Of a stretch of 64,000 bases of DNA, positions 1 through 15,000 are shown one piece after another. The notes beneath the pieces are model-generated. The model searched no databases. It was not told the origin of the DNA and was given only the letters and a program-made list of their open reading frames with translations. The stretch is from contig NZ_VUMO01000002.1 in assembly GCF_009696145.1 (NCBI RefSeq), forward strand, positions 62,001 through 126,000, read 5' to 3'. The translations under genes and the position numbers were made by a program. The stretch's first letter is position 1. Each line of letters starts with the position of its first letter. The stretch comes from Pseudoramibacter porci (GTDB lineage Bacteria; Bacillota; Clostridia; Eubacteriales; Eubacteriaceae).

Positions 1-3000
1 GAAGGTCAAAGTCTGATCCTGGGCGTTGTAGTCCACCGGGATCATTTCAACCACGCCGTCGTGAAGTCTGAACAGCTTGTAGCTGCGTCTGTAATTCGCA
101 TCGTTGTTGATGAGGCGCTTCGGAAGCTTCATCGTGATCCGGATCGGCCGCGCCACGTTGTGCAGCTGTGTTTTGGCCTGCGCCTGGTCCTTGACGAATA
201 ATTGTTTGTACAGGCTGATGTCCACATAAGCGCCAACGATAAGGTCAGGCGCTTTCTTTTCGAACGCATCCTTCGACGTACGGCTGATGGTGTCTGAAAT
301 ATCGGTATTTTCAAGCCAGATATCCAGGACCGCGCCGTCCGCCACCGCTGACATTTCATTGGCGTCCGCCGTGATTTGAATGACTGACGCCTTGCTCGTG
401 ATGAGGTCCGTCTTCGGCGCTTCGTTCTTGAGATGAACGTCAACGTTGACATTGCCTTCCACATCGCCTGTCTGGCCGTTCTGATCCGCCGTGAGCACCC
501 ATGGTTTTGTGCAGGTGCCGGTGAAATTGCCGGTACCCGTCAAAGTGAGCGTGTAAACGCCAGGCTGGCTTGCGGTATCGCCGACGACGGTGTAGGTCAC
601 GGTCAATCCGTCGACCACAACCGACCGAATCTTCTGGGTCAATGCCTGGTTGTTGAATTTCACGAGTTCGCCCAGGGTCACGTCTGCCTTTGCGATGTCT
701 TTCTTGTCAATCGTGAGTTTTCCGGCTGCCGATGTGACTGCGTAATTGGCCGTTACGTCTTTGTTTCCGTCCGTGATCTTGATGTCTTCGGCCTTCGTGA
801 TCGCGCCGCCGTAGGTGCCGGCATTGGTGCCGGAAACACTGTAGCGGACGTCGCTTGTCTGGCCATCGAGCAAACCGTCGACGGTGATGCCGTCGTATCG
901 GTGCGCCTTTCCGTCGTAAGTAAGGGTGTAGGATTTGCCGGTGAAGCTAACCGGGCGCTTGTTGATGGTGAACGTTCTGTCGATCGTCCCGGTGTAGTTG
1001 CCTCTGCCTGTAATGGTTACCGTCGCGGTGCCGGCATCCACATTGTTGCTGTAATGGTAGGTTAAGTCGGTGTCTTTAACCAGCACCACATGATTGCGGT
1101 CTGCCCTGCCGGTGTCCGTTACCGCCGGTTCGGGTGTGTGCGCTGAACCGTCGTAGGTTACCTCAGCGATTTCACCGACCGTAAAGTCCGGATAATCCGC
1201 GATCGGGCGTGCCGCGATGATCAAGGTGCCGTTATGTGCCGTGATGTCGTAGTTCTTCGTTACATCGTTGTTATCCCCGTCGGTAATGTGGATGTCCTGT
1301 GTCAGTGTTCCTGAATAATGGCCGGCATCTTTTCCTGCAAGGCTGTAGGTCAGATTGCTCGTGTGGCCTGACGCCAGTCCGTCACTGCCGATGGTAACCT
1401 TTGTATAAGTATGAGGATTACCATCGTAGGTGATTTCTGCGGATTCACCGGTGAAGGTGATCGGCCGCTTATTGATGGTGAGCGCCGCGGTTGTCGTTTT
1501 TTCAGACGTCGTGTAGTTCGGGTTCGTGGCTTTCACGTAAATCGTGTACGTCCCCGCGTCGGTCTGTGTCAGATCGCACAAGTCATCGACGTAGCCGCTG
1601 TCCTTATTAAACGAATACTGCACCGTCGTGCCGTCTAATGAATTGATCTTAGCCGTCTTCGTATTGTGATGGGCTGTGCCGTCATAGGTGACGGTATCGT
1701 CAGGCAGATCGACACGCCATTGTGCATCGGTCTTGTTGATCGTCAGCGTACCCGGTGTTGTCGTGATGTCGTAGTTGGCTGTCACGTCGTCACTGCCGGA
1801 TCGAATCGTGACCTGCGTCTTGTCCGCGATGCCGCCGATATAGGTGCCCGCATTTTTACCTTCGAGCGTATAGCCAACAGTGTATTGATGTCCGCTGACT
1901 AACCCGCCGTCATTGGCGTTCACCTGCGTGTAAGCATGATTTTGTCCATCGTAAGTGACCGTATCTGAAACACCGGTAAAGGTCACCGGCCGCTTGTCAA
2001 TAATCAAATCGGCTTGCGTTGTTGCTGTCTTACTGTAGTTCGGATTCGTCGCTTTGACGTCAATCGTGTACGTGCCCGCGTTGACCTTTGTCAATGATGT
2101 TAAATCATCGTAATAAGTCACGCCGTCAAACGAATACTCATAGCGCGTTTCTCCGCTTAATGCCTGCGACGCGGCAGCCTTTGTGTTGTAATGCGCCGTG
2201 CCGTCATAGGTGACGGTATCATTGTCAAGGGCGATGGTCCAGTTTGCATCGCTCGGATTGATGATCAAATGCGCCTTCGTCTTGGCTGTCGTGTTGTAAT
2301 TGGTGTTGTCGGCCTTCACATAAATGATGTAATCGCCAGCTTCGTCCTTGGTCAGATCGCTCAGATCGTTCACGTAGCCTTCGCCTTCATCGAACGAATA
2401 CCAATAAGTCGTTGTCCCATTGAGATCCGAGACCGAGGGCGTCGTATTCATCGCGTGAGGCTGTCCGTCGTATGTATGCGTCGAATCGCCCAGGCTGATG
2501 GTCCAAGCGTCATCTGATTTCTTGATGATGAGCTGGCCGTTAGTTGTCGTGATGTCGTAGTTTTGCGTTACATCGTCACTGCCAGACAGAATTGTGACTT
2601 TCGTCTTGTCCGCAATGTCGCCGGTATAAGTTCCCACGTTTTTGCCTTCGAGCTTGTAGTCAACTCTGTACTGATGTCCGCTGACCAGTCCGCCGTCATT
2701 GGCGTTCACTTGCGTATAGGTATGCGTCTTGCCATCATAAGTGATCGTATCCGAAACACCTGTGAAGGTGACTTTACGCCTATTGATCGTAAAGGTCTGC
2801 GTGCCGCTGGTTTCCTCGTATTTGCTGTCTGTTCCAACGATGACTTTAACGATGTAATCGCCAGCGTCTGTCGGCGATGTTATCGAATAAGCATCGTCTG
2901 GGTCTGCGGCTTTCTTGTAAAGATAAGTCGCGTTGCCTGTCGATTTGCTCGTATACGTCGGATGGCCGACCGCGCTGCCGTCGTAGGTCTTGGTAAGATT

Positions 3001-6000
3001 CTGGATATCGGTAACTTGCCCTTCATGTTTCAAAACGTGAACGGTGATCGTCGAGTTGTTTGGCAGCGTGCCGTTGGTTTCACCGGTTTCGCCTAACGGA
3101 TTCCAGCTGACGATTAAGTTATGGTCGCCTGCGCTCAAGGTTTCAAGGTAATCGCCGTCAATTATCAGCTTATGATTTTCAACGCGATAATCTTCGCCTT
3201 CTGTAAGCGTCGTGTCGCCAAGCTTAACGGTTTTCACGGTATTGCCGTTCAAAGCGATGCCCGATATCTGGTCTTGGCCAGTCGTCAAGGTGTAGTTGAT
3301 ATTATCTTTGTCCGTGGCGTTGGTGTAGACGACCAGCCCATCCGTATGGATGATCGATACGTTGCCGGCCTTGTCGGTGATCTTCGCGTAGACCACGGCT
3401 TCTGTATTCGCCGCGATATTAAACGCGTTCGTGTAGGTCTGCCATGTGCCGTTCGGATCGAAAGTCTGACCCTTTGTGACAACTTGATAGGCGATCGTGT
3501 CAACGCCGCTCAAATTTTCCTGATCGTTAGCCACAATCGTTAAAGTCACTTGATCCGGATAAATGTAATGATACGCGATTTTTGAATCGATATCGGTGAT
3601 GTCCTTCGATCCATCGCGGATTGTGCCCGTCGGCTGAGACTGATCGACCTTGAAGGAAACCGTCTTGAAATCAGTGATCTGTCCGGTTTGGATGTTCTTC
3701 AGTTTGTACTGAACATCCGTGTACTGTCCGTCCTTGGGATAGCAGATGGAGCTCGTCCAATCGCTTTCGCCGCGGGAAATTTGATAACCCGCCGGCGCGT
3801 TCAGCTTGGTGTCTCTGCCGACATACCAGTCATTTTTGCCCATCGTACCGGATACCGTCGCCGACGCGTCTGTCGCCAGATAACCGATGGACCAATTGTG
3901 ATCGATCCCCGTCGCGCCGTCTAACGTGTAATTGTCGTTGCCAAGTGACGTGACCTTTGCTGAATAGCTGCCGACTGCGCTCGCTTCGCGGGTGCCGCCG
4001 TAGCCAAGCGTAAAGGTATCATCATCTTTCGCTTTGTTGCTGACTTCAGCCGTAACCAATTTGGTTGTGCCGTCGTAGACAAAGGCATCGCCTGTCCAAG
4101 TTATGGTGACCGGTTTGGGATTAATCGTCAGCGTTGCAGTCGTTGTGGCGGGTTTGCTGTAGTTCGGATTCGTCGCTTTGACGTCAATCGTGTACGTGCC
4201 CGCGTTGACCTTTGTCAATGATGTTAAATCATCGTAATAAGTCACGCCGTCAAGCGAATACTCATAGCGCGTTTCTCCGCTTAATGCCTGCGACGCGACA
4301 GCCTTTGTGTTGTAGTGCGCCGTACCGTCATAGGTGACGGTATCATTGTCAAGGGCGATGGTCCAGGCTGCATTTGTCTCAACAATCTTCATCGTTCCAA
4401 GACGTAACTGAATCGCGTAATTGTCTGTGACATTCTGGCCCTTTGCATCGGTGATGACAATATTTCCAGAAGTGATTTTCCCTGTATAATCGCCGACATC
4501 TGTGCCTTTAAGGCTGTAGGTCACATTACTCTTGTGGCCTGCCGCAAGGCCGTTCGTGTCATCTTTTGCCGCATAATCTTTGCCGCCAATTGTGAATGCT
4601 GTCGTGCCATGTTCTGCGCCATCATATGTGACGTTTTCATCGATTGAATGGCCGTCGAAACTGATTGCTCTTTTGTCAATGATCAAATCGGCCTGCGTTG
4701 TCGCTGTCTTGCTGTAATTCGGGTTGGTGGCTTTCACGTAAATCGTTGTCGAACCAGCATTCGTTCTTGTGAGTGATGTCAAATCACTGACGTAATTGCC
4801 ATTGAGCTCAGTCGAATAGGTGTACGTGGTCGTGCCGGTCTTCGCGCCGTTCGCGTTCGGATCGGTCGTCGGCGCGTTGATCATATGATGCGCTGTGCCG
4901 TCATAAATGTACGTATTGTCCGTCAAAAAAATTTTCCAATCAGCCAATGACTGATTAATGATTAAACTTCCCGCTCTTGATTCGACAACATAATTCTTTG
5001 TAACGTCAACTTTATTTGCGTCTCTAATGACAATGTCTGCCGAAGGCGTAATCGAACCCGAATGATTTCCAGCTTCTGTTCCAGTCACATGGTATTCCAC
5101 GTTGCTTGTATGCCCGGATACCAAACCGCTGTTGGCGTCCTTTGCTTCATAATTCTGTCCGCCTTCTGTGATATCAGAATAGCTATGATTTGTTCCGTCA
5201 TATGTAATCTCGTGTGAATTACCGCTGAAGCTGACGTGTCTCGGATTAATCGTGAACGTTCTTGTGATCTTATCCGCGTAATTGCCTTTGCCCGTGATGA
5301 TCACCGTTGCGGTGCCAGCATCGACATTATTGCTGTAGCTGTAGGTAAAGTCTGTGCCTTCGACCAACGCCACATTTCTACCGGTGTCCGTTACCGCCGG
5401 TTCCGGCGTGTGAGCTGAGCCGTTGTAGATCACGTTGTCAATTTTACTAATAGTAAAGTCTGTATTTGTGATCGAACGTGCCGTGATCGTCACGTTGGTG
5501 ACGTAAGACACCGCGTCCCAGCTTTCTACGGTTGTCGTGGTTTGACCGTTGTCGTTTCTCTTCGCCGTGACGATACAGCGCACCGTGTAATACGTCCGTG
5601 ATGCATTCGCCGCTAACCCCGTCGGCAGTTTCCAAGTATTGGATGACGTGAACGCTGTCCCTTCGTGAACATCCTTTGCGCCGATCCGATAATCCCAGCG
5701 GTAAGTGTAGGTATAGTCACCTGTCCCGATATTATCACCGGAGGAGTCCACATTCACTGTCGCAGTGAAGCTCGGCGCATCCGTTTCCGAATAACCATAG
5801 GTCGCCTTTGCCTGGCCAGTTCCCGGACGCGGTGTCACGGTGACACTTAGGGTCGCCGGGCGCGCAGACAAGGCGATACTAACGGTGACCGGACCCGCGG
5901 TCTTTAATCCCGCGTCCATCGAGACTGTGCTCGCGTAAGACGCGTCTGTTCTTGCGGTATCTGTGCTGTCAGCGATGGTCACCACACTCTTGTCTGAGGT

Positions 6001-9000
6001 CACGGATTGCACCGTATACCCTGTCGCGTTCTTGAGCGCCGCATTGATCGCAACACCCGTTTCACCGGCGAGCATCGTGTAAGTCGGCTGACCGCCGATC
6101 GAAATCGTATCGCCTTTGCCCGCCTGTGTGATCGCATCGCTTGCAAATTGGAACGTAACATTTGCCGCGTACAATTCACCTGATTCGCCTTCGTCACTGT
6201 CTGTCACATTCTTTTGATCTGCGTTGTTTTCTGTCGACGCGTTCGCTTTGATTTTAATGGTGTATGTCCCTGCGCCTGTTTTGTGAATCAAATCACTGTA
6301 GTTCATTTCAAGGGAGCCTGCAGCCGCAACCGTTCGGGTGGAACCGACTACGGCTTCACCGTTTCTGTAAAGGGTAAGGGTATAACCCTGAACGTCCACC
6401 TTGCCGATCCCGCTGACTGCGTTCCACGTCACCTTGTCCGGGACCGTGGCGTCCCATGTCGGCTGCGGCGCGGTCAGCTGATTGGATTTAACAGTTAAGG
6501 TGCCCTGTGTGTAGTTCGGGACATAGTTATGCGGATCGGCTGAACCTGTTGTCTTTGTGAAGCCGTCCACTGTAATCCTATAGCTTCTCACATCATCGTA
6601 TTTGACGTAGGTCGTGCTTAACGTGACGTTCGCTTTGCCCGCCGTTTCACCGGCGACCAAACCGGAAGCCGCGACAACCTTGCCGTTCGCGTCCTTGGTC
6701 TGAGAATAGGTCACGGTCAATTGAGGCGCGTCTTCGCCGTACTGAATAGTCTTGCTGTCCGCCGTGATGAGCACCGGCCGCTTTGTGATCGAAGACGTCG
6801 CGGTTTTCTGCGACTTATCGTCTTGCAAAACGTAGCATCTCTGTGAGAGATACTCCAAAAGAGTGATCTTCAAGTTCACAGTTTTATTTTTGTCAACGTT
6901 TGCCGAGTCCGCATATACCCCGCCTGCCGTGATGGCGTCGTCGTGATGCGCATCGATGTAGGCCTGATCGATGGCGAGCAGCCCGTCGTACTTCACATTT
7001 TTATAATCGAATTGTGAACCGTCGACATTTGTTGTGCCGTCGTAGACTTTGTCTTTGACGACAATGCCCGAAATATTCAATCCGTACTTATTAATCGTAA
7101 AGGTGCCATTGGCAGCTACGAACGAATAATTTTGGGCACTTAATCCGCTCACATTAGGGGTGATCGTATACACGCCAGCCGTTGAAGAAATGACCTTCGT
7201 TGTTTTTCCATTTACGGTGACGTCTGTTGTCTCGAAGTTGTTCGTCGTGTAAAGGACGGTGCCGTTGACAACATCGACGTAATTTTCGTCGTAAACAAGA
7301 CCAGAATAGGTGTACCCAAAGTTTGGTGCATAGGGATTGCCATAAATGCCGGTCAGATTATTTGCCGTAATCGTAATTTCTTTCTTATTAACCGTCAGGA
7401 TGCCAGAGATGAACGAAATGGTGTAATTCCCTGATGTCAATCCAGATGGCGTGATCGTGTACGTTCCGGCATTGCGTTTGGTCGCAACGTTCGTGTCGTA
7501 ATCGCAGGTAAAGGCCAATGTGCCGCCAAGCGCGCTGGCAGTTTCGTCATGAACAAAACCGGCGTATGTGGCCGTATAAGCCGGTGCATTTTCTCCGTAA
7601 GTGATCGTCTTGTTGTCAGCTGTGACCGTTAATGTCCTCGGCTTAATGGTCCCGGCGATATCAAAGGCGTTCGTCGCCAATATGTAATTGCCGTTATCGA
7701 TGGAAAGACCTGTCATGTGCACAGCAGGTGTGCCGACATCTTTTGAGTCGTAAGCCGCGGAGTAGCGCAGGGTCACATTGTCGTTATTCACAATACCGGA
7801 GGCGCTGTTGCCCGCGACGGCGGTGAAGGCGTAGTCGCTGTTCTGAACATCCGCAGTTGTCGTGCCGTCGTAAGTTTTCGTGACGTTCGCCCCATCTGCC
7901 GCAGTAACCGCGATCGGCCGTCTATCAATCGTCAGCGTGCCGGTGCCAGGTGTAAACGTGTAGTTGTCTGCGGAAAGGCCATTCGTATTGACAAAGATCG
8001 TGTAATTCCCGACCGATAGTGTCGACGCGTAATCATCCGCAGATGCCGTATTTTTTCCGACGGTATAAATGATTTGATCTTTGTAGGAAATAACATTGTC
8101 TGTTTCGCCGTCGAGGAAACCTGAATACGCAACGCTAAAACCTGGCGTTTCGCCGTAAATGATCGTCTGATCATCCGGCGTGACGGTAATCACGAGCTTA
8201 TTAATCGTCGCAGTAGTTGTACTTTGATTGTCCGTGGCTAAAACATAATTTGCCGCAGAAGCGCCTGTTAGGGCATGGCTGTCGATGTTAAGGTCAACCT
8301 TCTTGTCATTTCCAGCGTTGGCGTTTTCAAAGGCACCGGTAACTTTCTTAGGATCCAAACTCAGCTGATCGCCTTCCACAATGCCATCAAATATTGCCTG
8401 GGAAATATCGAGGTCGGCTTTCGTATTGCCGTCGTAATTTTTGTCAGAAGCGGTGATGCCGCTGACTTTGACGCTCTTCGGCTGAATCGTGAAGCTGCCA
8501 TTCCCGGACGTGACCGCAAAGTTGTCCGTGACATCTTCGCCCTGAGTGTTGTGAATTCTTACATTAGTGGGCTTGATGTCCGTGTACGTTCCGGCATTTG
8601 TGTACTGTTTGCTCGATTCTGCTGTAACAACATAGTCCGTTGGCAAAGTACCTTCAGTAATGGTGTACGTTGTCGGCCCGTGAGGGTTCCCGTCATATGT
8701 TGCAGACCCATCATCCATTTTTACCGTAATTGCTCGCCGGGCGATCGTAAAGTTCTGACCGCCGTTGGAGAGCGAGAAGTCCGTGATGTAAGTTTCGGCA
8801 TCCGTTGAAGAAACGGTCGCCGACGCATTGTACGTACCGCGATTAATCTGCGCACCGGATACGGTTACGCTGAGGTGATCGCTGTCGTGGGCCGGAATCG
8901 TCGAGCTGATCTGAGCCGTCGGCTGGTGGGATTGGCCGTCGTACGTAAATTCTGTGCCGCCCCATTGAAGCGTCAACGGCAGACGGTCGATGTAGCCCGA

Positions 9001-12000
9001 GATGGTGATCGTGTAGTCGTCGGCAAAGACATAGTTGTAATTCGTGGTGCCTTGATTATCCCCGTTGATGACCTTCATGCGGCTGATCGTGATGGCATTG
9101 GCTTCGCTCTGGTGGATGCTGTTGAAATCCGCGGAGCAGTCGATGACGTAGCCTTTGTCGGTGTCGGTGTTGGCCATCCCGACAATGGTGTAGATATCCT
9201 TGCCGTGGACCAGTTTGCCGAGATCGGAATTTGAATCCGTCGCTGTGCCGCTCACCGTTGTCTCGCCGTCGTAGGTCTTGTGGTAGACGACCGAACCGGC
9301 TTTCAGCGTGACGTGCTTTGGTACAATCGTCAGCGTCGTGGAACCGCTCGCGTCCTGATAATTGTGATTGGCGTCGCCGGCACCGATGTATTTGACGTAA
9401 TAATACGTCGTGTAAGCGCCGCCGATGCTCACCTTTCCGTTCGCGTCGGTTTCAACTTTGACGTTCGTGTATTCCGGAGCCGTCGTTGTCGCGGCGCCCC
9501 TTGCAATTAAATCGGCAAGATTATCCGCCGTGATTTCTTCATTACTATAGTAGACCGTGTAAAGCTTATCGTCCGCCGGCTTATTGACAGAAACGCCCGA
9601 GCTGTGAGCCTGGCCGTCGTAAGTGATGACCGGATTTTCGGCGTTGACCGTGACGCTCATGTCCGCTGGGTTAATCGTTAACGTGTGCGCCGAACTTGTG
9701 TAAGTCTGGATTCGGCCGTTGTCGCGCCGCGCGACGGTGATGTCGCAGGTGTAGATGTAGGTGCCGGCGTCTAAGCCTTCCGGAATCAGATAAGTCGCCG
9801 CGGTTGCGCCGTTAATGGCCACACGTTTTCCATTCATTTCCCGGTACCATTGATAGCTGGCAATGTAATTGACGTCGTCGGTGTTCGTGCCGTCGGCAAA
9901 GGCCGCCTGTACGGAGACCGCATTATCCTGTCCCGCTTCGTAACCGTAGGTCAATTCCGTTGTCCCGCCGACGGTCAAAGTCGGCTGGGCCACGTCGAGC
10001 GCCGAGACGACCGCGACGTAATCGCAATCGCCTTCGAGGGTCTGGGTAAAGCTTGGATCCTTCGAAACTGCAGTTTTTTTCTTGTAGTCTTGAATGAGCT
10101 TCCCATCGCTGCCCAAGACATCCGAAGCCTTATACCAGCCGACGAAGGTGTAGCCCGCGCCAGGTACCGCTGAAATCGAAACCGACTGGCCGTAATGATC
10201 GTTTTGGCCCGCGCCGGTGAGGGTGCAGGTCGGATTGTCCGTGCCTTGATCGTCGATCACCTGGAGCACGACCTTAAGGCCGGTCTGCAGCGTATAGAAA
10301 TACGAAAGAGACATCCCGTATTTGTTCGTGTACTGATCTTTCGCACCGAGCTGGGTCAGCGTGTCTTCGTACTGATAGACCGCGCTGGCAAAGTTGTAAT
10401 GGTCGACGTCGTTTTTGTTATCAGACACTTTGACTGCTGTGTCCTGCGTGACGCTCACCGGAACCGCAATCGCCGAAAGGTCTTTTGGACTCGCCGAATA
10501 ACTCGTCTCCGAGCTCTTCGTGGGCGTGGCGATATAATAGGTCGTGCCGCCGATTTCAAAGGTCACGCCGCCGTTGGCGTAAAGCTTGCCGGTGTACGCC
10601 GTGCCGTTGTAGTGAATCGTCACGTCTGTACTCGTCGTCGCCGCCATCATCGCCGCCACTTCCGCCTGATTGTAGGTCAGCGTAACCGGGTTCTGATAAT
10701 AATGCACGATATTCTGGGTAAACGCCGCCGGGCTCCACTGCGCGACCGCCTTGATATGGGTGTTGGGCATTGTGAAGCTGGTTTTATCTGTGAGCGTCTG
10801 CCATTCCGCATCACCGCTGCCGGTAACCTGTGTCAGCTTCCACCCCGTGAAGGTGTAGCCATTCCGTGACGGCGTACTTAACTGAATCGTTTCGCCGACG
10901 CGGTGTTTATCGGTTACGGCGTTGGCGTGTTCCTTGTTTTCGTCGACGGTCACCTCGTACTGGTTGCGCTTGAAATACGCGCGCAGCGTCACCGGTGATG
11001 ATTCAGCGTAGCCCGTCAGGCGGTTGTCGGCGTTGGCGTCGTCGAAGGTGAAGTCGTCCTTCTGATAATCATCCGCCTTCATTGATACCGTCGCAAAGGA
11101 TAAAGACGTCTGGGTTTTTTGGACCATGACGACTTGGCCGTTGTACGTCCACGTAGTCACACCGTTTTCAGTTGAAGAGGCAAGGGCCGCGTCGTCTTTA
11201 AAGGCGTCAAGATCCTTTTCCGTGATGTAATGATAGGTTGTGCCGTTCTTCGTCACGTCGTTCGCCAGTTCATAATAAGCGTATACGGTATTATAAAGAT
11301 CGTTCTTTTCGTACTGACCGTAGACGTTGCGGTCTGTGTCCATCGTGAGGCTCGTCGCCTTAACCGTGCAAGCGGGGTCGGTGTACCAGACCAAATCGTA
11401 ACCGGCCTTTTCCGGATAGTTTTGTTTGCCCCCAGAAAAATCTGTGACCGTACCGCCCTGAGCGTATTCCTGCTGGTAGCTGCTGGTGCCGTTGACAATA
11501 TAATGCAGGTGCACGATCCGCGCATCTTCAAAAGTCACGAGCAGCACATCGTTGCCTTTGACAATGTCCGAGCCCCAGGCGTGATAATAGACGTGGGCGC
11601 CTTTGGCTTGGGCTTCGCTTGCGTATGTGTTGCGGTAAGTAGTTAAGAAGTTCGTGATATCGGTATGGGCCAATTCATCTGCGTTCACTGTATAATCGGA
11701 ATCGCTCTTGCCGATGACCACGCTGGTCAGGTTGTTTAAGAAATAGTTGTTGGCCGTTAACGGAATGTAGAGATAATCTCCGCTGATAAAATAGGTTGTC
11801 CCGCCGATTTCGATGCGCGTATAGCCGTCTTTGACATTGGACGTCGAATAAATATATTTACCCGTCGTTGCGGAACTATCCCCGTTGTTTAAATTGAGGT
11901 TGTTCAGCCCCGGATAATTCGTGTGTGCTGTATCCGGAGCATATTTCGTGTCTTTATAAAAAGCCGCTTCATTCTGGTAACGCAGCTGATAAGTCTTGCC

Positions 12001-15000
12001 GTTGTAAGTATACGTCACCGGGACATCTTTGTTTTCCCCGTGAGCGAGTCCAGGATATGCCCCGCTGTTGTACACCACATCCAGATAAAACTGCTTGGTC
12101 GGGTCGGGCTTGGTGTAATACACGTCGACGATATTGTTGGCGTAGCCCATGATGCGTTTTTCCGCGCCGATGTCATCGCCAGTTAACGACGCTTCGCTGT
12201 CGTAGCGGTAGCTGTTGTAATAATGCGTGTCGTTCAAATCGTAAGACGCAGTGTAGCTGACCACGTAGCCGTTGTTTCTAAAATCGTAAACGTCGGGATT
12301 GCTGCCATCCACTTGAGCAATGATGTTTAGGTCCGAATCGATCGAGCCTTTCCACTTGCCGCCGGACACCGTGTCAAACAAAGCGAGGGCTTCGTAATCG
12401 AAGCTGGAATTCGCTCCCCATTTCTGGGTTTTCGTCACGGTGGCCACTTCTATATTATTGCCGTCCACATTGTAGTAATAGTGAATGGTCGCGGTGATCG
12501 GCTGGCGTTCGAAGTAGATCCGCAGGACCACCGGGGTCTCGCCGTCATTGGTGTTGGTGACCGCCGCGCGGGTCACTGTCGGAAGCACTGTGACGCCGGA
12601 CGCGCCTTGGACTTTGCCATCCGCGATATCTTGATCTGTAACAGTTTTGTACTGTAGGTACTTAAAGTACGGGATGCTCGACGACAAGTTGGTGTAATTT
12701 ATGGTATCGGTGTCGCCTTCGCCAATGGTGACCGTCGCGCCGACATTGCCGGTGTAGTTGTAGGTCTGTTTGGTGTAAGTGTTAGCGGTGTCGCCTTCGA
12801 TGTAAACCTCAACCTGATACTGGCCTTCGACGTTGGAGACGTATTGTCTCGTGCAGGTGACGTTCCCGGCCGGCATGGCCGTCGGCGGGGTGTTCGTGCT
12901 CCAGCCCACGTAGGACGCGAGGGTGTAGCCGCTGGGCGCGATGCTCGCCAAATCATCATCCGCGTAGGTGGCCGCTGTGATCGGCGCGCCGTAGTACAAT
13001 GTCCAGGTCTTCGCTCTCAGTGGATGACCGCCGACTTCGCCCTTCCAGACGTTCTGTGTCAGCGTGTACGCGTTTCTCATATAGTAGACATTGATGTAAA
13101 CTTCGTTGCTTTGATCCGTTTCCGAATTGGCGGTCTTTGCCGCGGCTGTGACTTCTTCGGAAACGTCAGCCGGTTTAGTAGCCGAGCCGCTGCCGGTGGT
13201 GACCGCCGCACCGGCGTAGGTGAAGCCTTCGATCGCCGCGGCATCTGCCTTGCCAAAGGTGATGGCCGCGCCGTTCACCGTCATGACGTCGCGCGACGAA
13301 TTTTCAGTATACGTCTCAGCAGGTGTACCATCCGCTTTCAAATCCTGGGTGTAGCTCACAATGTGATAGGTGGCCGGCTGGGCTTCGAAGGTGCCGCTGG
13401 CGCTGACATCGTAGGCCGGCATGGTGGCTGGCTGGCCCCCCGAACCTTCAAAGGTCCAGCCGACGAAGGTGTAGCCAGCGGAGGAAGGTTTGGATTTCAA
13501 AAAGCCGCTGACATCCGCACCGTAGTAAAATATCTGGCTTTCATTCGTCGCTTTGGTTTCGCCAGGCGCTGTGTACGTCTTGGTGATCGTGTACTGATTG
13601 CGCTTGTAGTAGACGTTCAAATATTGGCCCGCACTGGTGACCGTGACCGAACTCGATCTGACATCGTCTCGGGTGAAACCGACCTGATCTCTTTTCACTT
13701 GATCGTCCGTCGTGTTGAGTTTTGTGCCGTAAAGCACATTGTAGGACACGGTAGCGCTTGGCGTGGCTGAATAATTGCCATCTGTCCCCATGTAAAAATA
13801 CTTAACCTGTACATCGAAATGTTCGTTCGTCCAGTGAGCGGTGAGGGTATCGTTGGCGTTGGCTGCGTAGCCGCCCTGGTCTTGGTAGATCCCGGTCGCG
13901 CCGTACCAGTTCTGGAAGGCGTAACCGGTCTTGGCAAATCCCAGCGTTGTGAGCGCCGGCAGGGTCACCGTCGTGTTTTCGATTTTGTACAAGGTGTGAT
14001 CGGCGCCGGTGCCGCTCTTCAGGGTCAGCGCATAAACGTTGATGCCCTTCTTCGTGTAGGTGGGGACGGCGCCATTCATCACAACCGTCGACGCGGTGAC
14101 AATGTGACCGCTCGTATCTTTGGCGTAAAGATAATATTTCCCGGCCGCGCTCGCCGATGTGCTGCCTTCGTACGTCGTTGGGGTTCCCGAAAGGTTCTGC
14201 CAAACGTCCGCGTCTTTTTCCGGCGCATCTTTGGATGTCGTCAGCGCCCACGCTGCCAAGCCGTTGGCGTCGCCCATGTTGAAACGGAAGGTGACGTTTT
14301 TGAGATCGGCCGTATTGTCAGCGGTAAAGGTCGTGATCCACGGCACGTCGTCTTCTGTATTGACGCGGACGGTCTGACCGATCGCCGACGTCGCCGCATC
14401 GGCCCGCATGGTGATGACCGCGGAGGTGCTGTGAACCGCCGCAAAATTATCGTGGATGAGTGTGTCGGTCACTGCCCCTTCGCTCAGACTGAGGCCCGAA
14501 TCTGCAGTGAAAGCCGAATCTGAAAATTTCCAGCCTTCGTTGGCCTTAGCTCCGATCGCAGCGCGTTCACCTTGAAGGAGAATATAGGTGCCTGCATTCT
14601 GACCGCCGATCGTCAGGCTCGAAAGATGCTCGTTGGGTGTGAGGGTCACCGCCGCCGTGAGCAGATTGCCGAATTTTTCTGAGACTGGGCTGTTCGCGTA
14701 GTTGTCTCGATTCATGCCCCCCGAGGAGATTGACAGAATCGTAAAGGCGTAGCGGTAGGCTTTGCCTTCTTTGGCAGCCGCAGCTGCGTATTCGCGGATC
14801 GCCCTTGAGAAATCATAAGACGTGCCGCTGACCATGACCGGATCGCCGATTGGCGTGTAGGTAGTGCCGTCGAAGGCGTAGAGCGTCAGTTTGTAGGCCA
14901 CCGTCAGATCTTTCTTCGCGACCGCAATCCAAGCGGCGGACCCCGGCGCTTCGGCGCTCCAGACCGGCTGCGCCGGCACGGTTAGATTCGCCGGCGTGAT

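Noticed and set aside
433-3924. Several plus-strand frames of 75-210 residues across 0.4-3.9 kb and similar ones up to 17.8 kb
   Set aside because: They lie opposite the continuous minus-strand adhesin frame, have no RBS or domain, and their Arg/Val/Gly-rich composition is what the antisense of Asp/Thr/Tyr-rich repeats gives.
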